Shown here: piece after piece, positions 49,281 to 58,171 of the stretch
Layout of the letters: the number at the start of each line of letters is the position of its first letter
Position numbering within the stretch: the first letter of the stretch is position 1
DNA from: Streptomyces bathyalis
GTDB lineage: Bacteria > Actinomycetota > Actinomycetes > Streptomycetales > Streptomycetaceae
Direction: 5' to 3'
Length of the DNA: 64,000 nt
Assembly: GCF_015910445.1 (NCBI RefSeq)
Contig: NZ_CP048882.1
Span: 5,701,501 to 5,765,500 of the forward strand
Position numbers and translations under genes: made by a program
Notes under the pieces: generated by a model
What the model saw: only the letters and a program-made list of their open reading frames with translations
The model's database searches: none
Told to the model about the DNA's origin: nothing

Positions 49281-49865
49281 ATGGCAACTGGCCGTCCCCC
49301 CACGGACGTTGCACAGGGAGATGACACGACCGAGTCCGCTCGCCATCGGCGCACAGCCACGGCTTTGACCGAGCCGCGGCCTTTTTCCGTGTCCCGCACG
49401 GTGCCCCGTCCCGAGGACAAGCTGATCGAACTGGTGGAATTCCTGGCGCCCATTCCTGAAGCGGTCCCCGTCGCCCGCCGTCATGTGGCGGAAGTGCTGA
49501 GGGGATGGGGCCTGGGCGCGCTGACAGAGACGGCCGTCTTACTCACGTGCGAACTGGTCGCCAATGCCGTCAAGCACGGGAGCTCGGCGCCCGCACCTCT
49601 GACCGGCCGCGCCCGGCAGCAGATCGTGCTGACAGTGCGCCACCGCGGCGGGCTGTTCATCGAGGTCTGGGATCCCGGGGCGAAGGGCCTGCACCCTCAG
49701 GTACGCAATGCTGCCCCTCACGACGAGGTCGGGCGCGGGCTCCACATGGTCGACACCCTGAGTCGCGCCTGGGGCCACTACTCGCCCGCGTACGGCGGCA
49801 GAACCGTCTGGTGCGAACTCGCACTCCCGGCAGGCACCGAGGGGGAACGGGCATCTGCCCGCTGA
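49281..49865 (+). CDS. RsbW-like ATP-binding protein (anti-sigma regulatory kinase family)
   Basis: 194 residues. HATPase_c_2 domain: VARRHVAEVLRGWGLGALTETAVLLTCELVANAVKHG (N-box), IVLTVRHRGGLFIEVWDPGAKG (G1 box DPG), then DEVGRGLHMVDTLSRAWGHY (G2) and RTVWCELAL. Streptomyces encodes dozens; they bind sigma factors or antagonists and some phosphorylate them. The N-terminal 55 residues are disordered. Possible partners are the SpoIIE phosphatases at 38.9-41.4 kb, but they are not adjacent. Confidence 0.9.
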   Translation: MATGRPPTDVAQGDDTTESARHRRTATALTEPRPFSVSRTVPRPEDKLIELVEFLAPIPEAVPVARRHVAEVLRGWGLGALTETAVLLTCELVANAVKHGSSAPAPLTGRARQQIVLTVRHRGGLFIEVWDPGAKGLHPQVRNAAPHDEVGRGLHMVDTLSRAWGHYSPAYGGRTVWCELALPAGTEGERASAR

Positions 49866-50034
49866 GCTGACCGCGGCCGCGGGGGGGTCGCGGTCGGGAG
49901 TCGGACATCTGCTCGCTCAGCGCTGTCGCCCTGAACGGCCAACAGGTGCCGGCACCTGGCAGGGCATCCTCAGGGGTGCCCTGCCATCATGAGCGTGCTG
50001 GTTGACTGCCCGGCGAACCCGGAGGTGGCGGACG

Positions 50035-51012
50035 GTGAGCAGCACGGAGACCGATCCGGCGGAGATTCTCTGCTCACCGGGCGGCGGCGCGCCCGCGCAC
50101 GTGGAGGTGCTCACCGCACGGGACGTGCCGCTGGGCGGGCCGAGGGCGATGACGGTGCGGCGCACCCTGCCCCAGCGGGCCCGGACACTGATCGGCGCCT
50201 GGTGCTTCGCCGACCATTACGGGCCCGACGACGTCGCCGGAACGGGCGGAATGGACGTCGCCCCGCACCCTCACACGGGTCTGCAGACGGTGAGCTGGCT
50301 CTTCAGCGGCGAGATCGAACACCGGGACAGCCTCGGTACGCGCGCGCTCGTGCGCCCCGGCGAGCTGAACCTGATGACGGGCGGCCACGGCATCAGCCAC
50401 TCGGAGGTCTCCACCGCCCGGACCACGGTGCTGCACGGCGTGCAGCTATGGGTGGCCCTTCCCGGCGAGCACCGGCACGCGGACCGCGACTTCCGGCACC
50501 ACGTGCCGCAGCCCGTTCGGCTGGACGGCGGCGAGGCCAGGGTCTTCCTCGGCTCCCTCGCGGGCAGCGTCTCGCCCGTCCCCGTCTTCAGCCCCCTGCT
50601 GGGTGCCGAAGTGACTCTGGCTCCGGGCGCGTTGACCTCCCTCGCTGTCGATCCCGGCTACGAGCACGGACTTCTCGTGGACCGCGGCGACGTACGGACG
50701 GCCGGGACGGTGCTGCGCCCGCACGAACTCGGCTACCTGGCGCCCGGAAACGCGACGCTGACGCTGGAGAACACCTCGGACGACGCGGCCCGCCTGATCC
50801 TGCTAGGCGGCCCGCCGTTCGAGGAGGAGATCGTGATGTGGTGGAACTTCGTCGCCCGCAGCCACGAGGAGATCCTCCGGGCCCGCGAGGCGTGGGAGAA
50901 CGCCTCCGACCGGTTCGGCGACGTCGAGGGTTATCCGGGGGAGCGGCTGCCGGCTCCCGCCGTACCGAACACCGTCCTCAGGCCGCGCCGGAACCCCTGC
51001 CGCCGCGCTTGA
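50035..51012 (+). CDS. Pirin family protein
   Basis: 325 residues from GTG 50035, with GGAGGTGG 8 bases upstream. Two cupin domains. Metal-site motifs of pirin: DVAPHPHTGLQTVSWLFSGEIEHRDSLG (His, His), ELNLMTGGHGISHSE (His, Glu), then HGVQLWVALP and a C-terminal VMWWNFVARSHEEILRAREAW. Bacterial pirins show quercetinase activity or regulate central metabolism. It is monocistronic. Confidence 0.93.
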   Translation: MSSTETDPAEILCSPGGGAPAHVEVLTARDVPLGGPRAMTVRRTLPQRARTLIGAWCFADHYGPDDVAGTGGMDVAPHPHTGLQTVSWLFSGEIEHRDSLGTRALVRPGELNLMTGGHGISHSEVSTARTTVLHGVQLWVALPGEHRHADRDFRHHVPQPVRLDGGEARVFLGSLAGSVSPVPVFSPLLGAEVTLAPGALTSLAVDPGYEHGLLVDRGDVRTAGTVLRPHELGYLAPGNATLTLENTSDDAARLILLGGPPFEEEIVMWWNFVARSHEEILRAREAWENASDRFGDVEGYPGERLPAPAVPNTVLRPRRNPCRRA

Positions 51013-51096
51013 ACCGCCGGCGTACCGGCCGGACGGGAAAGGACCGCCGCCCGGAGCCGGGACCGCTCGGCCGCCTCACCGGACGGGACACGACGC

Positions 51097-52935
51097 TCAG
51101 TCGTTCTTCGTACCGGGGCCGGGGCCGAAGGTGGTCAGGAAGCGGTCGCGGAAGCTGTCCATCCGCCAGACCGGGGCCTTCTTGCCGGGCTTCAGGCCCT
51201 CGTCCCAGCCCCAGCCGGACATCCGTTCCATGACCTTCGGATCGTGGGCCACGATCGAGATCGGCACGTCACGGCTGACGTGGTTGCCCACGACGACCGG
51301 CACGGGCTGGTGGTCGCCCAGGAACACCAGCACGGTGTCCTTGCCGCCGTACCTCGCCACGTAGTCGGTGAGGTTGCGTATCGAGTACTCGATGGAACGC
51401 CGGTACTCGGTGCGCACCTGTCGTGGGTCCTTCCACACGTCCTTGGGGTCCTTGCCCGCCCTCTTCTGCGCGTGGAAGAGCGAGCCGTCGCCGAGTTGGT
51501 CCCAGCCGACCGTCGAGGGCAGTGGCGCCCAGGGGTTGTGGCTGGTGGCGAGGATGGCCGTCGTCATCAGCGGCCTGCGGTCCTTCTTGCCGTGCTCCAG
51601 GCGCTCGAAGGCCCGCAGAGTGAACTGGTCGGGTACGGGCGACCAGCTGAACATCGGGCCCCTGTACCCCATTTCGCGGGAGTCGTAGATCTTGTCGAAG
51701 TGGTAGAACTGCCCCTCCGGCCAGGACCGCCGGACACCGGGCATCATGCCGACCGTCCGCCACGCCTTGGAGCGCTGGAAGGCGCCGGTGAGGGTGAAGC
51801 GGTCGCTGGCGGTGGCGGTGCGGTAGCGCTGGTTGTTGTCGATCCACAGCCCCGACATGAGCGTGGAGTGGGCCAGCCAGCTGCCGGCGCCCGTCGTCGG
51901 TGAGGTGAGCCAGCCGCTCCGGGAGGAGAACCCCGCCTCGCGCAGCCGGCCGGTCTGGTTCTCGAGCACCGCGCCGACGCGGGGCGCCATTCTCGGGTCC
52001 TGGACGGCGCCCCGCCCGTAGCTCTCGACGAAGGCGAAGATGACGTCCTTGCCCCGCAGTCCGTTCAGCAGCTTGCCGGGCGGGGTGCCGCGGAAGTCGT
52101 CGACCGCGGCCTGTTGCGAGAACTCCCGCCCGTCGTTCAGCCCCTTCCTCAGCAGCATCACACGCTCCTGCACCTGCCTGGAGGTGGCCTTGGCGGCGAA
52201 CGGTATGCCCTCGACGAGCTGAAGGCCGAGCGTCGAGACGGTGATCCAGGCGACCCCCAGCATGAGGGTGGTGCGGGTCGCCAAGGTGCTGTGGCGGAGC
52301 ACGATGCCGCTCAGCCTGCGCACCGCCAGAGTCACGAGAACGACCAGGAGGAGAGCCAGGATCACGATGCCGGCGACCGCGACGGCCGCACCGGTCCGGC
52401 CCAGCGTCGAGCTGAGGAACTCCTCGGCGTCGTCGAACAGGATCCAGTCGAGCACCGGGTCGAAGGGCCGGTCGAGGACCGAGTAGAAGCCCATGTCGAG
52501 GAACTTCACGAGGGTCAGCAGGCCGAGGACCGCCCCGGCGGTCAGCGAGACCGCGCGGCCCGCCTTCGGCGGCAGGAGGATCAGTACGGCGGCGAGGTAT
52601 ATCGCTTCCACAGGCAGGCGGACGAACGAGCCGGGGGCGACGCGGTCCAGCGAGTTCGGCACGAGGAGGGCGAAGAGCACGAGAAGGGCGGCCAGACCGG
52701 TTGTCACTCGCGGCACGCTCCGCGCGAGGAGCGGGTACCTGGCCCGGCATCTGTCCCGGTACTCGGCCCGGATCGCGGCCAGTCGCCGGACTCCTGCCAT
52801 GACTCTCCCGCGCGCGGCGGTGCCGTCACTCGCCGCGGCCTCGCGATCGGCGGCCGCGTCGTCCCGGGGGAGGTCGTCCGCCGTGGCCGACGTATCCGTT
52901 TCCGGCTTCTGACGGGAGCTTGAGAAGAGCGACAC
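51097..52935 (-). CDS. Membrane sulfatase-like / lipoteichoic-acid-synthase-like protein
   Basis: 612 residues. An acidic cytosolic N-terminus precedes five membrane segments (about 75-225), then an extracellular alkaline-phosphatase-superfamily domain. FAFVESYGRGAV gives an early strand, TGAGSWLAHSTLMSGLW holds the possible nucleophile Ser/Thr, and VLVFLGDHQPVPVV plus VPISIVAHDPKVM give later metal ligands. The fold matches the LTA-synthase/sulfatase group. The presumed extracellular nucleophile is Ser or Thr rather than a formylglycine Cys, so phosphoglycerol or phospholipid-head transfer is likelier than sulfatase activity. Confidence 0.85.
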   Translation of the reverse strand: MSLFSSSRQKPETDTSATADDLPRDDAAADREAAASDGTAARGRVMAGVRRLAAIRAEYRDRCRARYPLLARSVPRVTTGLAALLVLFALLVPNSLDRVAPGSFVRLPVEAIYLAAVLILLPPKAGRAVSLTAGAVLGLLTLVKFLDMGFYSVLDRPFDPVLDWILFDDAEEFLSSTLGRTGAAVAVAGIVILALLLVVLVTLAVRRLSGIVLRHSTLATRTTLMLGVAWITVSTLGLQLVEGIPFAAKATSRQVQERVMLLRKGLNDGREFSQQAAVDDFRGTPPGKLLNGLRGKDVIFAFVESYGRGAVQDPRMAPRVGAVLENQTGRLREAGFSSRSGWLTSPTTGAGSWLAHSTLMSGLWIDNNQRYRTATASDRFTLTGAFQRSKAWRTVGMMPGVRRSWPEGQFYHFDKIYDSREMGYRGPMFSWSPVPDQFTLRAFERLEHGKKDRRPLMTTAILATSHNPWAPLPSTVGWDQLGDGSLFHAQKRAGKDPKDVWKDPRQVRTEYRRSIEYSIRNLTDYVARYGGKDTVLVFLGDHQPVPVVVGNHVSRDVPISIVAHDPKVMERMSGWGWDEGLKPGKKAPVWRMDSFRDRFLTTFGPGPGTKND

Positions 52936-53139
52936 CCCGGAGGTCCTTCCGCGCGAAACCCGGTGCCGGCGCGGTGGACCGGGCCGGAGGGACCGGGGAA
53001 CGCCGCAGGCCGTACTGCACGCGGGGACCCGGCGGGATCTTCCGGGCTGCCCCGCGCGGGCAGCGTATGGCGGCGGCGCACGCGGGTCGGCGGGTTGTCC
53101 AAGCGTTCAGACGCCGTTTCCACCGGTACGAAGGCTCCG

Positions 53140-53445
53140 TCAACTGCCAGGACACTCGCGGCAGTCGATGACCTCGCATGATGCCGGACCGGCGGGGTCG
53201 CCCGATCGGGCAGTCGCGGTGCCCGGCTCCGGTTCCTCGTCGTGCAGACGCCACGCCAGTACGCCTGCGGGCAGCCAGAGCATCAGGTGGAGGAGGAAGG
53301 GCAAGGCGATCGCGCCATGGCCGCCGCGCGACGAGCGCGAATCGCCAACTGCCCAGTCGCAGAAGCCACTTGCCAGGAGGACCCCGCTGGTAGCCTGCGC
53401 CGCTGTGCCCCTCCTGTCCGCCTCGCACCGACCAGCTGGGCCCAC
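53140..53445 (-). CDS. Possible small membrane protein, weakly supported
   Basis: A 101-codon frame divergent from the aldehyde dehydrogenase. The second half is plausible: one hydrophobic helix (ALPFLLHLMLWLPAGVLAW), then an acidic cytosolic tail ending SCEVIDCRECPGS with three cysteines. The first 45 codons look noncoding, so the true start may be further in (near residue 30-45) or the frame may not be a gene. Third-position GC is roughly 78 percent by eye, lower than in neighbours. Confidence 0.25.
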   Translation of the reverse strand: MGPAGRCEADRRGTAAQATSGVLLASGFCDWAVGDSRSSRGGHGAIALPFLLHLMLWLPAGVLAWRLHDEEPEPGTATARSGDPAGPASCEVIDCRECPGS

Positions 53446-53493
53446 GGGGGCGCGGAACCGACCGCCCGCACCCCTCCAACCCGAGGAAGTCTC

Positions 53494-55071
53494 ATGACCG
53501 GCAATGGACGTTTCGCCTCCCTCTCACCCGCGACCGGGGAAGAGCTCGCCGACTATCCGGTGCACGGCCCCGCGGACGTGGATGCAGCGGTCGACGACGC
53601 GCGTGAGGCGGCCAGGGGCTGGGCGAGGGCGGGCTGGAAGGGACGCAGGGCGGCCCTCCTCGCCTTCAAGCGCGCGCTGGCCACGCGTACGGGTGAGATC
53701 GCCGAGGTCGTCGCCGCCGAGACCGGCAAGACGGATCACGACGCGCGCAGCGAGGTGCTTCTCGCCGTCATCCATCTCGACTGGGCGGCCCGTCACGCCC
53801 GTCGCGTGCTGGGCCGCCGCCGGGTCTCTTCGGGGATGCTGTCCGCGCATCAGCGGGCGCTGCTGGCGTACCGGCCATTGGGCGTCGTCGGGGTGATCGG
53901 CCCGTGGAACTACCCCGTTCACACCCCCATGGGCTCGATCGGCTACGCCCTCGCGGCGGGCAACGGCGTGGTCTTCAAACCGTCCGAACTCACGCCGGGC
54001 ACAGGCGTTCTGCTCTCGCGGGTCTGGAGCGAGACGCTGCCGGAGCACGCGAATCTGCTGTGCACCGTCACCGGTCAGGGCTCCACCGGGGAGGCGCTGG
54101 CGCGCTCCGGCGTGGACAAGGTGGCCTTCACCGGGTCGCCCGGTACGGCGCGCAAGGTCGCCGCCGCCTGCGCGGAGTCCCTGACCCCGCTGGTGGCCGA
54201 AGGCGGCGGGAAGGACGCGGTGCTGGTGGGCGGCGACCTGGACGACGCGGGTCTGGACAGGGCGGCGGAGGCCATCGTGTGGGGCGCGCTGTCGAACGCG
54301 GGGCAGACCTGCGCGGGCGTCGAGCGGGTGTACGCGGTCGCGTCCGTGCACGAGGCGCTGTGCGAGCGCATCGTGCGGAGGGCGCGGCACGTCGTGACCG
54401 GGCCGGCGGAGTTGCAGCCCACCGGGAACGGGACCGGAAACGGGTCAGGGGATGGGTCAGGGGACGGGACCGCGGACGTCGATGCGGGCGGCAATGACGG
54501 CGTCCACTACGGTCCGCTGACCCTCCCCTCGCAGCTGGGGATCGTCGAGCGCCACCTGAAGGAGGCGCTCGGGGCGGGCGCCCGCGTGCTGCTCGGCGGG
54601 CCGGATTCGGTGCGTGCACCGTACGTCCACCCGGTCGTGCTGGCGGACGTGCCTGAGGACTCGCCCCTCATGCAGGAGGAGACCTTCGGTCCCCTCGTCG
54701 CGGTCAACTCCGTGCGCGACCTGGACGAGGCCGTCGAGCTCGCCAACGCCTCCCGGTACGCGCTCGGCGCCGCGGTCTTCACCGGCTCCCGCCGCTCCGG
54801 GGAGGCGGCAGCGGAGAAGCTGCGCGCCGGCGTCGTGTCGGTGGGGTCCGTGCTCGGCTTCGCCGCGATCCCGTCGCTGCCCTTCGGAGGCTCGGGCGAG
54901 TCCGGATACGGGCGGGTGCACGGCGAGGAGGGGCTGCGCACCTTCGCGGCGCCGCACGCGATCACGGTACGGCGCTTCGCGCCACTGGCGGATCTGACGT
55001 CGTACGCCACCCCGCGAGCGAAGGCCTCCCGCATGGTGGAGCTGGCCCGCCGTCTCCACACACGCATGTGA
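53494..55071 (+). CDS. Aldehyde dehydrogenase family protein
   Basis: 525 residues from ATG 53494, GAGGAAG upstream. NAD-binding motif GVVGVIGPWNYPVHTPMG, KPSELTPGTG, FTGSPGTARKVA; catalytic Glu236 in LVAEGGGKDAVLVGG and nucleophile Cys273 in NAGQTCAGVERV. QEETFGPLVAV and LPFGGSGESGYGRVHGEEGLRTF are typical for the group near succinate-semialdehyde dehydrogenases. A Gly/Asn/Asp-rich run of about 27 residues (54419-54500) is inserted in the catalytic domain. The true aldehyde is not clear. Confidence 0.9.
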   Translation: MTGNGRFASLSPATGEELADYPVHGPADVDAAVDDAREAARGWARAGWKGRRAALLAFKRALATRTGEIAEVVAAETGKTDHDARSEVLLAVIHLDWAARHARRVLGRRRVSSGMLSAHQRALLAYRPLGVVGVIGPWNYPVHTPMGSIGYALAAGNGVVFKPSELTPGTGVLLSRVWSETLPEHANLLCTVTGQGSTGEALARSGVDKVAFTGSPGTARKVAAACAESLTPLVAEGGGKDAVLVGGDLDDAGLDRAAEAIVWGALSNAGQTCAGVERVYAVASVHEALCERIVRRARHVVTGPAELQPTGNGTGNGSGDGSGDGTADVDAGGNDGVHYGPLTLPSQLGIVERHLKEALGAGARVLLGGPDSVRAPYVHPVVLADVPEDSPLMQEETFGPLVAVNSVRDLDEAVELANASRYALGAAVFTGSRRSGEAAAEKLRAGVVSVGSVLGFAAIPSLPFGGSGESGYGRVHGEEGLRTFAAPHAITVRRFAPLADLTSYATPRAKASRMVELARRLHTRM

Positions 55072-55173
55072 CGGCGGCGCCCCACGGGGATGCCTCACGG
55101 CCGGTCCCGCCGTCGCACGGAGGGGTAGGGAACGGCTTCCCATGCCCGTCCGCCAACTCGGCGGCGGCGCCGG

Positions 55174-55569
55174 TCAGTCCGTGAGATCGACCCTGACCGT
55201 CAGCAGATGCGTGCCGAGCGCCCGCACCGCCGCGCTGTTGAAACGCCGCAGTGTCCGCAGCCGTGCACGGGCGTCGTCGTGCGGGACGAGATGAGCCGTG
55301 CCGCTGTGCCACCGTCCCCTGATGCGGACGCGCACGTGCGGGTCCGCCTTGATGTTCCGCACGTACTGGGACTTCTCTCCGTACTCCGAGACGAACCAGA
55401 ACTCCCGGCCGACGCGGCGCCCGCCGATGGGCGTCCGCCGGGGCAGTCCGGAACTCCGGCCGGTGGTCTCCAGAAGATCCTGGGTCGGCAGACGGACGGT
55501 CAGCGGGTTGACGATCCTTCGCTGGAACGACGTGACGACCCGGTGCTTGATCTCGTTGTGGCGTGCCAT
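55174..55569 (-). CDS. Nitroreductase/quinone reductase family (F420H2-dependent, DUF385-like)
   Basis: 131 residues from ATG 55569, GGGAG upstream. Split-barrel motif set: LLETTGRSSGLPRRTPIGGRRVGREFWFVSEYG, then YVRNIKADPHVRVRIRGRWHSGTAHLV. These match the Ddn-like deazaflavin (F420)-dependent family. Such enzymes reduce quinones or nitro compounds. The TetR gene upstream on the same strand ends 170 bases away and may co-regulate it. Confidence 0.88.
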   Translation of the reverse strand: MARHNEIKHRVVTSFQRRIVNPLTVRLPTQDLLETTGRSSGLPRRTPIGGRRVGREFWFVSEYGEKSQYVRNIKADPHVRVRIRGRWHSGTAHLVPHDDARARLRTLRRFNSAAVRALGTHLLTVRVDLTD

Positions 55570-55738
55570 GTGTCGCTCCCGTCTGCCGTCGTTCTTCTCT
55601 GACCTCGGATCCGGGCCATCAGGGGTACGCCGTGCGATCGTACGGTCGGCGTCGCGGGCACCTCGGCGGCCCACGGCCCTGTCCCGCTTGTTTCGAGAGA
55701 CATCTCACGTGCCGTCAGGTCGAGCCGCGAGATCTTGC

Positions 55739-56461
55739 TCAGGCTGTGCCGCCGGAACTCGACGACTCCAGGCCGGTCTGGTGGGCCAGTGCGATGACGG
55801 CCTGGTCGAACATCTCGTCCGGTGCCTCGACCACACGCTGGAAGTGGCCGAACACCTCGAAGCTGATGAGTCCGAAGAGCTGCGCCCAGGCGGTGACGAC
55901 CCAGGGCAGTACCTCCTCCGGGACGGCGCGGTCCGAACTCTGCGTGAGCTCAAGGACGTCGGAGTTCAGCACCGTGGCGGGAGGCACCGCCTGGGCGGGC
56001 ACCTTCAGGGAGCCGGCAGCCAGGGCGGACCCGGCCAGCGACAACAGCACAAGTGCCACTCGGGAGGCCGGCTTCACGGTCTCCTGGGGCGCACGGTAGT
56101 CGGGGACGGGTGCGCCGTAGATCAGCGTGTACTCGTGCGGGTGACCGAGCGCCCAGCGGCGGACGGCCCGGCACACGGCCAGCCACTCCTGCACGGGATC
56201 GGTGCTGCCGCTGTCCTTGAACGCCGTCTCCGCGGCTTCGCCCACCGCTTCGAACGCGTCGATGATGAGCGCCGTGAGCAGGTCGTCCCGGCTGGGGAAG
56301 TAGCGATAGAGGGCCGACGGAACCATGCCCAGCTCACGTGCGACGGCGCGTAGCGAGAGTCTGGCGGCTCCATCGGCGGCGAGCTGCTGCCGTGCCTGGG
56401 CCTTGATGGCGCCGGCGACCTCCGCGCGGGCGCGCTCTCTTGCTCCCTTGATGGCTCCCAT
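55739..56461 (-). CDS. TetR-family transcriptional regulator (WHG-domain type)
   Basis: 240 residues. The HTH is AAGAIKAQARQQLAADGAARLSLRAVARELGMVPSALYRYFPSRDDLLTALI. The ligand domain carries WALGHPHEYTLIYGAPVPDYRAP, a hallmark of the TetR_C_13/WHG group. A likely target is the adjacent reductase at 55174-55569. The start ATG 56461 fits TTGATGGCTCCCAT on the complement; longer upstream frames are not needed. Confidence 0.9.
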   Translation of the reverse strand: MGAIKGARERARAEVAGAIKAQARQQLAADGAARLSLRAVARELGMVPSALYRYFPSRDDLLTALIIDAFEAVGEAAETAFKDSGSTDPVQEWLAVCRAVRRWALGHPHEYTLIYGAPVPDYRAPQETVKPASRVALVLLSLAGSALAAGSLKVPAQAVPPATVLNSDVLELTQSSDRAVPEEVLPWVVTAWAQLFGLISFEVFGHFQRVVEAPDEMFDQAVIALAHQTGLESSSSGGTA

Positions 56462-57169
56462 GTGAGCAGTCTTTCACAAGTCAGTGAACAGTGGCCCAGT
56501 ACGAGAGCAACACACTTGTTTTGGATCAGTGTTCACGGCACAGTAGTCCGTGACCACATTGAGACTCTGACTCGCTTTCAGGTCGGGTGCCCGCAGCGTG
56601 GCGGACAACCCGCACCTCGTACCCGCCATGTGCAGGCTCCGACCCGCCTGCCGCGCGGTGATCCGCTCTCGGGGGCTGAGCACCTCGGGCAGGGGGAGTC
56701 CCGCAGATACCGACCCCGAACCGTCCTGGCCCGGCAGAGGCCGCCGGGTGCCGGAGGCGGAGTGAGAAAGGAGGCCTGTGATGATCACCACCGGGTCACG
56801 CCGGGAGCGATCAGACGAACCGTCGCGGTTCGTGTGGGCCTTCGCGCGACCGATCCGGCGCTGCGCCCCAGGCGCCGGCGCCCTGAGGAAAAGACGCTCA
56901 CCGAAGCGCAATTCGCCGGTGCATTCCCGGCTCGGCCCGGTCGGAAGCAGACGCGAAGCCGACCGCGTCGCGAAGCGTTGAAGACGCTTCAATTCCCGGG
57001 GGAGTGGCAGACCGCCCCGTACCGTCCGACCAACGGACAAATGAACGCCGGAACTTACTCGCCGTCTGTTTCTTCGCCTCATGTGCAAGCAGCACATGCT
57101 CGGCATCCGACAGGCGGCGTCGGGTCCGGCCGTACGCGTATGCCTGAATCTGGAAGGTGCATCTACTCG
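56462..57169. other. Long gene-free stretch with lowered GC before the IclR-type gene
   Basis: About 710 bases. GC is visibly lower around 56500-56580 and 57040-57170. The frames that stay open are Arg-rich and domainless. It probably marks the left border of the biosynthetic locus and holds the IclR promoter; no attachment site or repeat was found. Confidence 0.45.
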
Positions 57170-57985
57170 ATGCAGAATTCATCTGTCGATCACTCGGACC
57201 GTTCGGTAGTTGACAGGACCCTCAAGATCTTCGGATGCTTCAATGTCAGAAATACCGCGCTCACCGTAAGTGAAATAAGTCGTAGCTCCGGACTGCCCGT
57301 GGCGACCACCTACCGGCTCGTGTCGAAGCTGCTGTCCTGGGGGGCGCTGGAACGCGCAGCGGGCAACAAATACAGCATCGGTCTGCGCCTTTGGGAGGTG
57401 GCCTCGCTCGCTCCTCGGCACTCGATGTCCCGCACCGCCGCCCTGCCGCACATGCTCGAACTGCAGAAAGAAACCAATTCGTCGGTCTTCCTTTCGGCAC
57501 GGGAGGAAGGCGACGGAATCTGGCTGGAGAGCTTCTGGGGCGACGGAGTTCCCTACGACGGCTCGTGCATCGTGGGGAACCGGTTCCCGCTGTACGCGTC
57601 GGCGTCCGGGCAAGTCCTGCTGGCCCACGCCGACCCGGCGGTTCAAGGTGAGCTCTACTCACGCGGCACACGGGCCGTGACGGGGCGTACGGTCGCCGGC
57701 TCGCTGCCCCTCCGCAAGCTCGTCAACGACGTGAAGCGACGAGGGTACGCCGTGGATGACTGCGAGCCGTGCGACGACCTGTCGGGCGTCGCAGCTCCCA
57801 TTCACGGTGGTTGCGGAAGCGTCGTCGCCTGCGTCGCTCTGTGCGGCTCGTCAGCGGACGGGTCGCCGCATCAGCGCGTGAAGCCACTGCTGGCAACGGC
57901 CAGGCGCATCTCCCGAGAACTCGCCAAGCTGCAAGGAGCGAGGCCCCCTTCGCAGCGTCGCGGCTTGGACCACAGGGGGAGTTGA
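57170..57985 (+). CDS. IclR-family transcriptional regulator
   Basis: 271 residues from ATG 57170, GAAGGTG upstream; ATG 57140 is an alternative. Winged helix: SVVDRTLKIFGCFNVRNTALTVSEISRSSGLPVATTYRLVSKLLSWGALER and NKYSIGLRLWEVAS. The IclR effector domain includes VFLSAREEGDGIWLESFWG, FPLYASASGQVLLAHADP and AAPIHGGCGSVVACVAL. Many codons in the first half end in A or T, unlike neighbours, which suggests transfer. Likely pathway-specific regulator for the polyketide genes downstream. Confidence 0.88.
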   Translation: MQNSSVDHSDRSVVDRTLKIFGCFNVRNTALTVSEISRSSGLPVATTYRLVSKLLSWGALERAAGNKYSIGLRLWEVASLAPRHSMSRTAALPHMLELQKETNSSVFLSAREEGDGIWLESFWGDGVPYDGSCIVGNRFPLYASASGQVLLAHADPAVQGELYSRGTRAVTGRTVAGSLPLRKLVNDVKRRGYAVDDCEPCDDLSGVAAPIHGGCGSVVACVALCGSSADGSPHQRVKPLLATARRISRELAKLQGARPPSQRRGLDHRGS

Positions 57986-57990
57986 GAGCC

Positions 57991-58092
57991 ATGGCAGAAG
58001 AGCGACGCAGGTTCGAGCCGCAGTTCCGTGAGCGTGCTGTACGGATCGGGCGTCACCGGCCGCATGCCCGCAGCGCAGCCGCCGACCGCTGA
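57991..58092 (+). pseudogene. Frameshifted N-terminal remnant of an IS3-type transposase (OrfA)
   Basis: A 33-codon frame beginning MAEERRRFEPQFRERAVRI, matching the start of IS3-family OrfA helix-turn-helix proteins (RR-F-x-x-FRE-AVRI). After VRI the expected ETGRPIAQVA appears in the next frame as VTGRMPAAQ, showing a frameshift. The rest of the element is missing and no inverted repeats are visible nearby. It sits between the IclR gene and the ketosynthase gene, a typical scar of past insertion near a biosynthetic cluster. Confidence 0.5.
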
Positions 58093-58171
58093 CCCCATCC
58101 GTGCCCGCATCGCATCCCATGCGGTCCACAGCCGCATTTCCCTTCTCGATACGCGAAGTTGGAGTCATCCC

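Noticed and set aside
51097..52935. Formylglycine-dependent sulfatase
   Set aside because: No C/S-x-P-S-R sulfatase motif. The membrane domain plus extracellular fold fits LTA-synthase-like proteins better.
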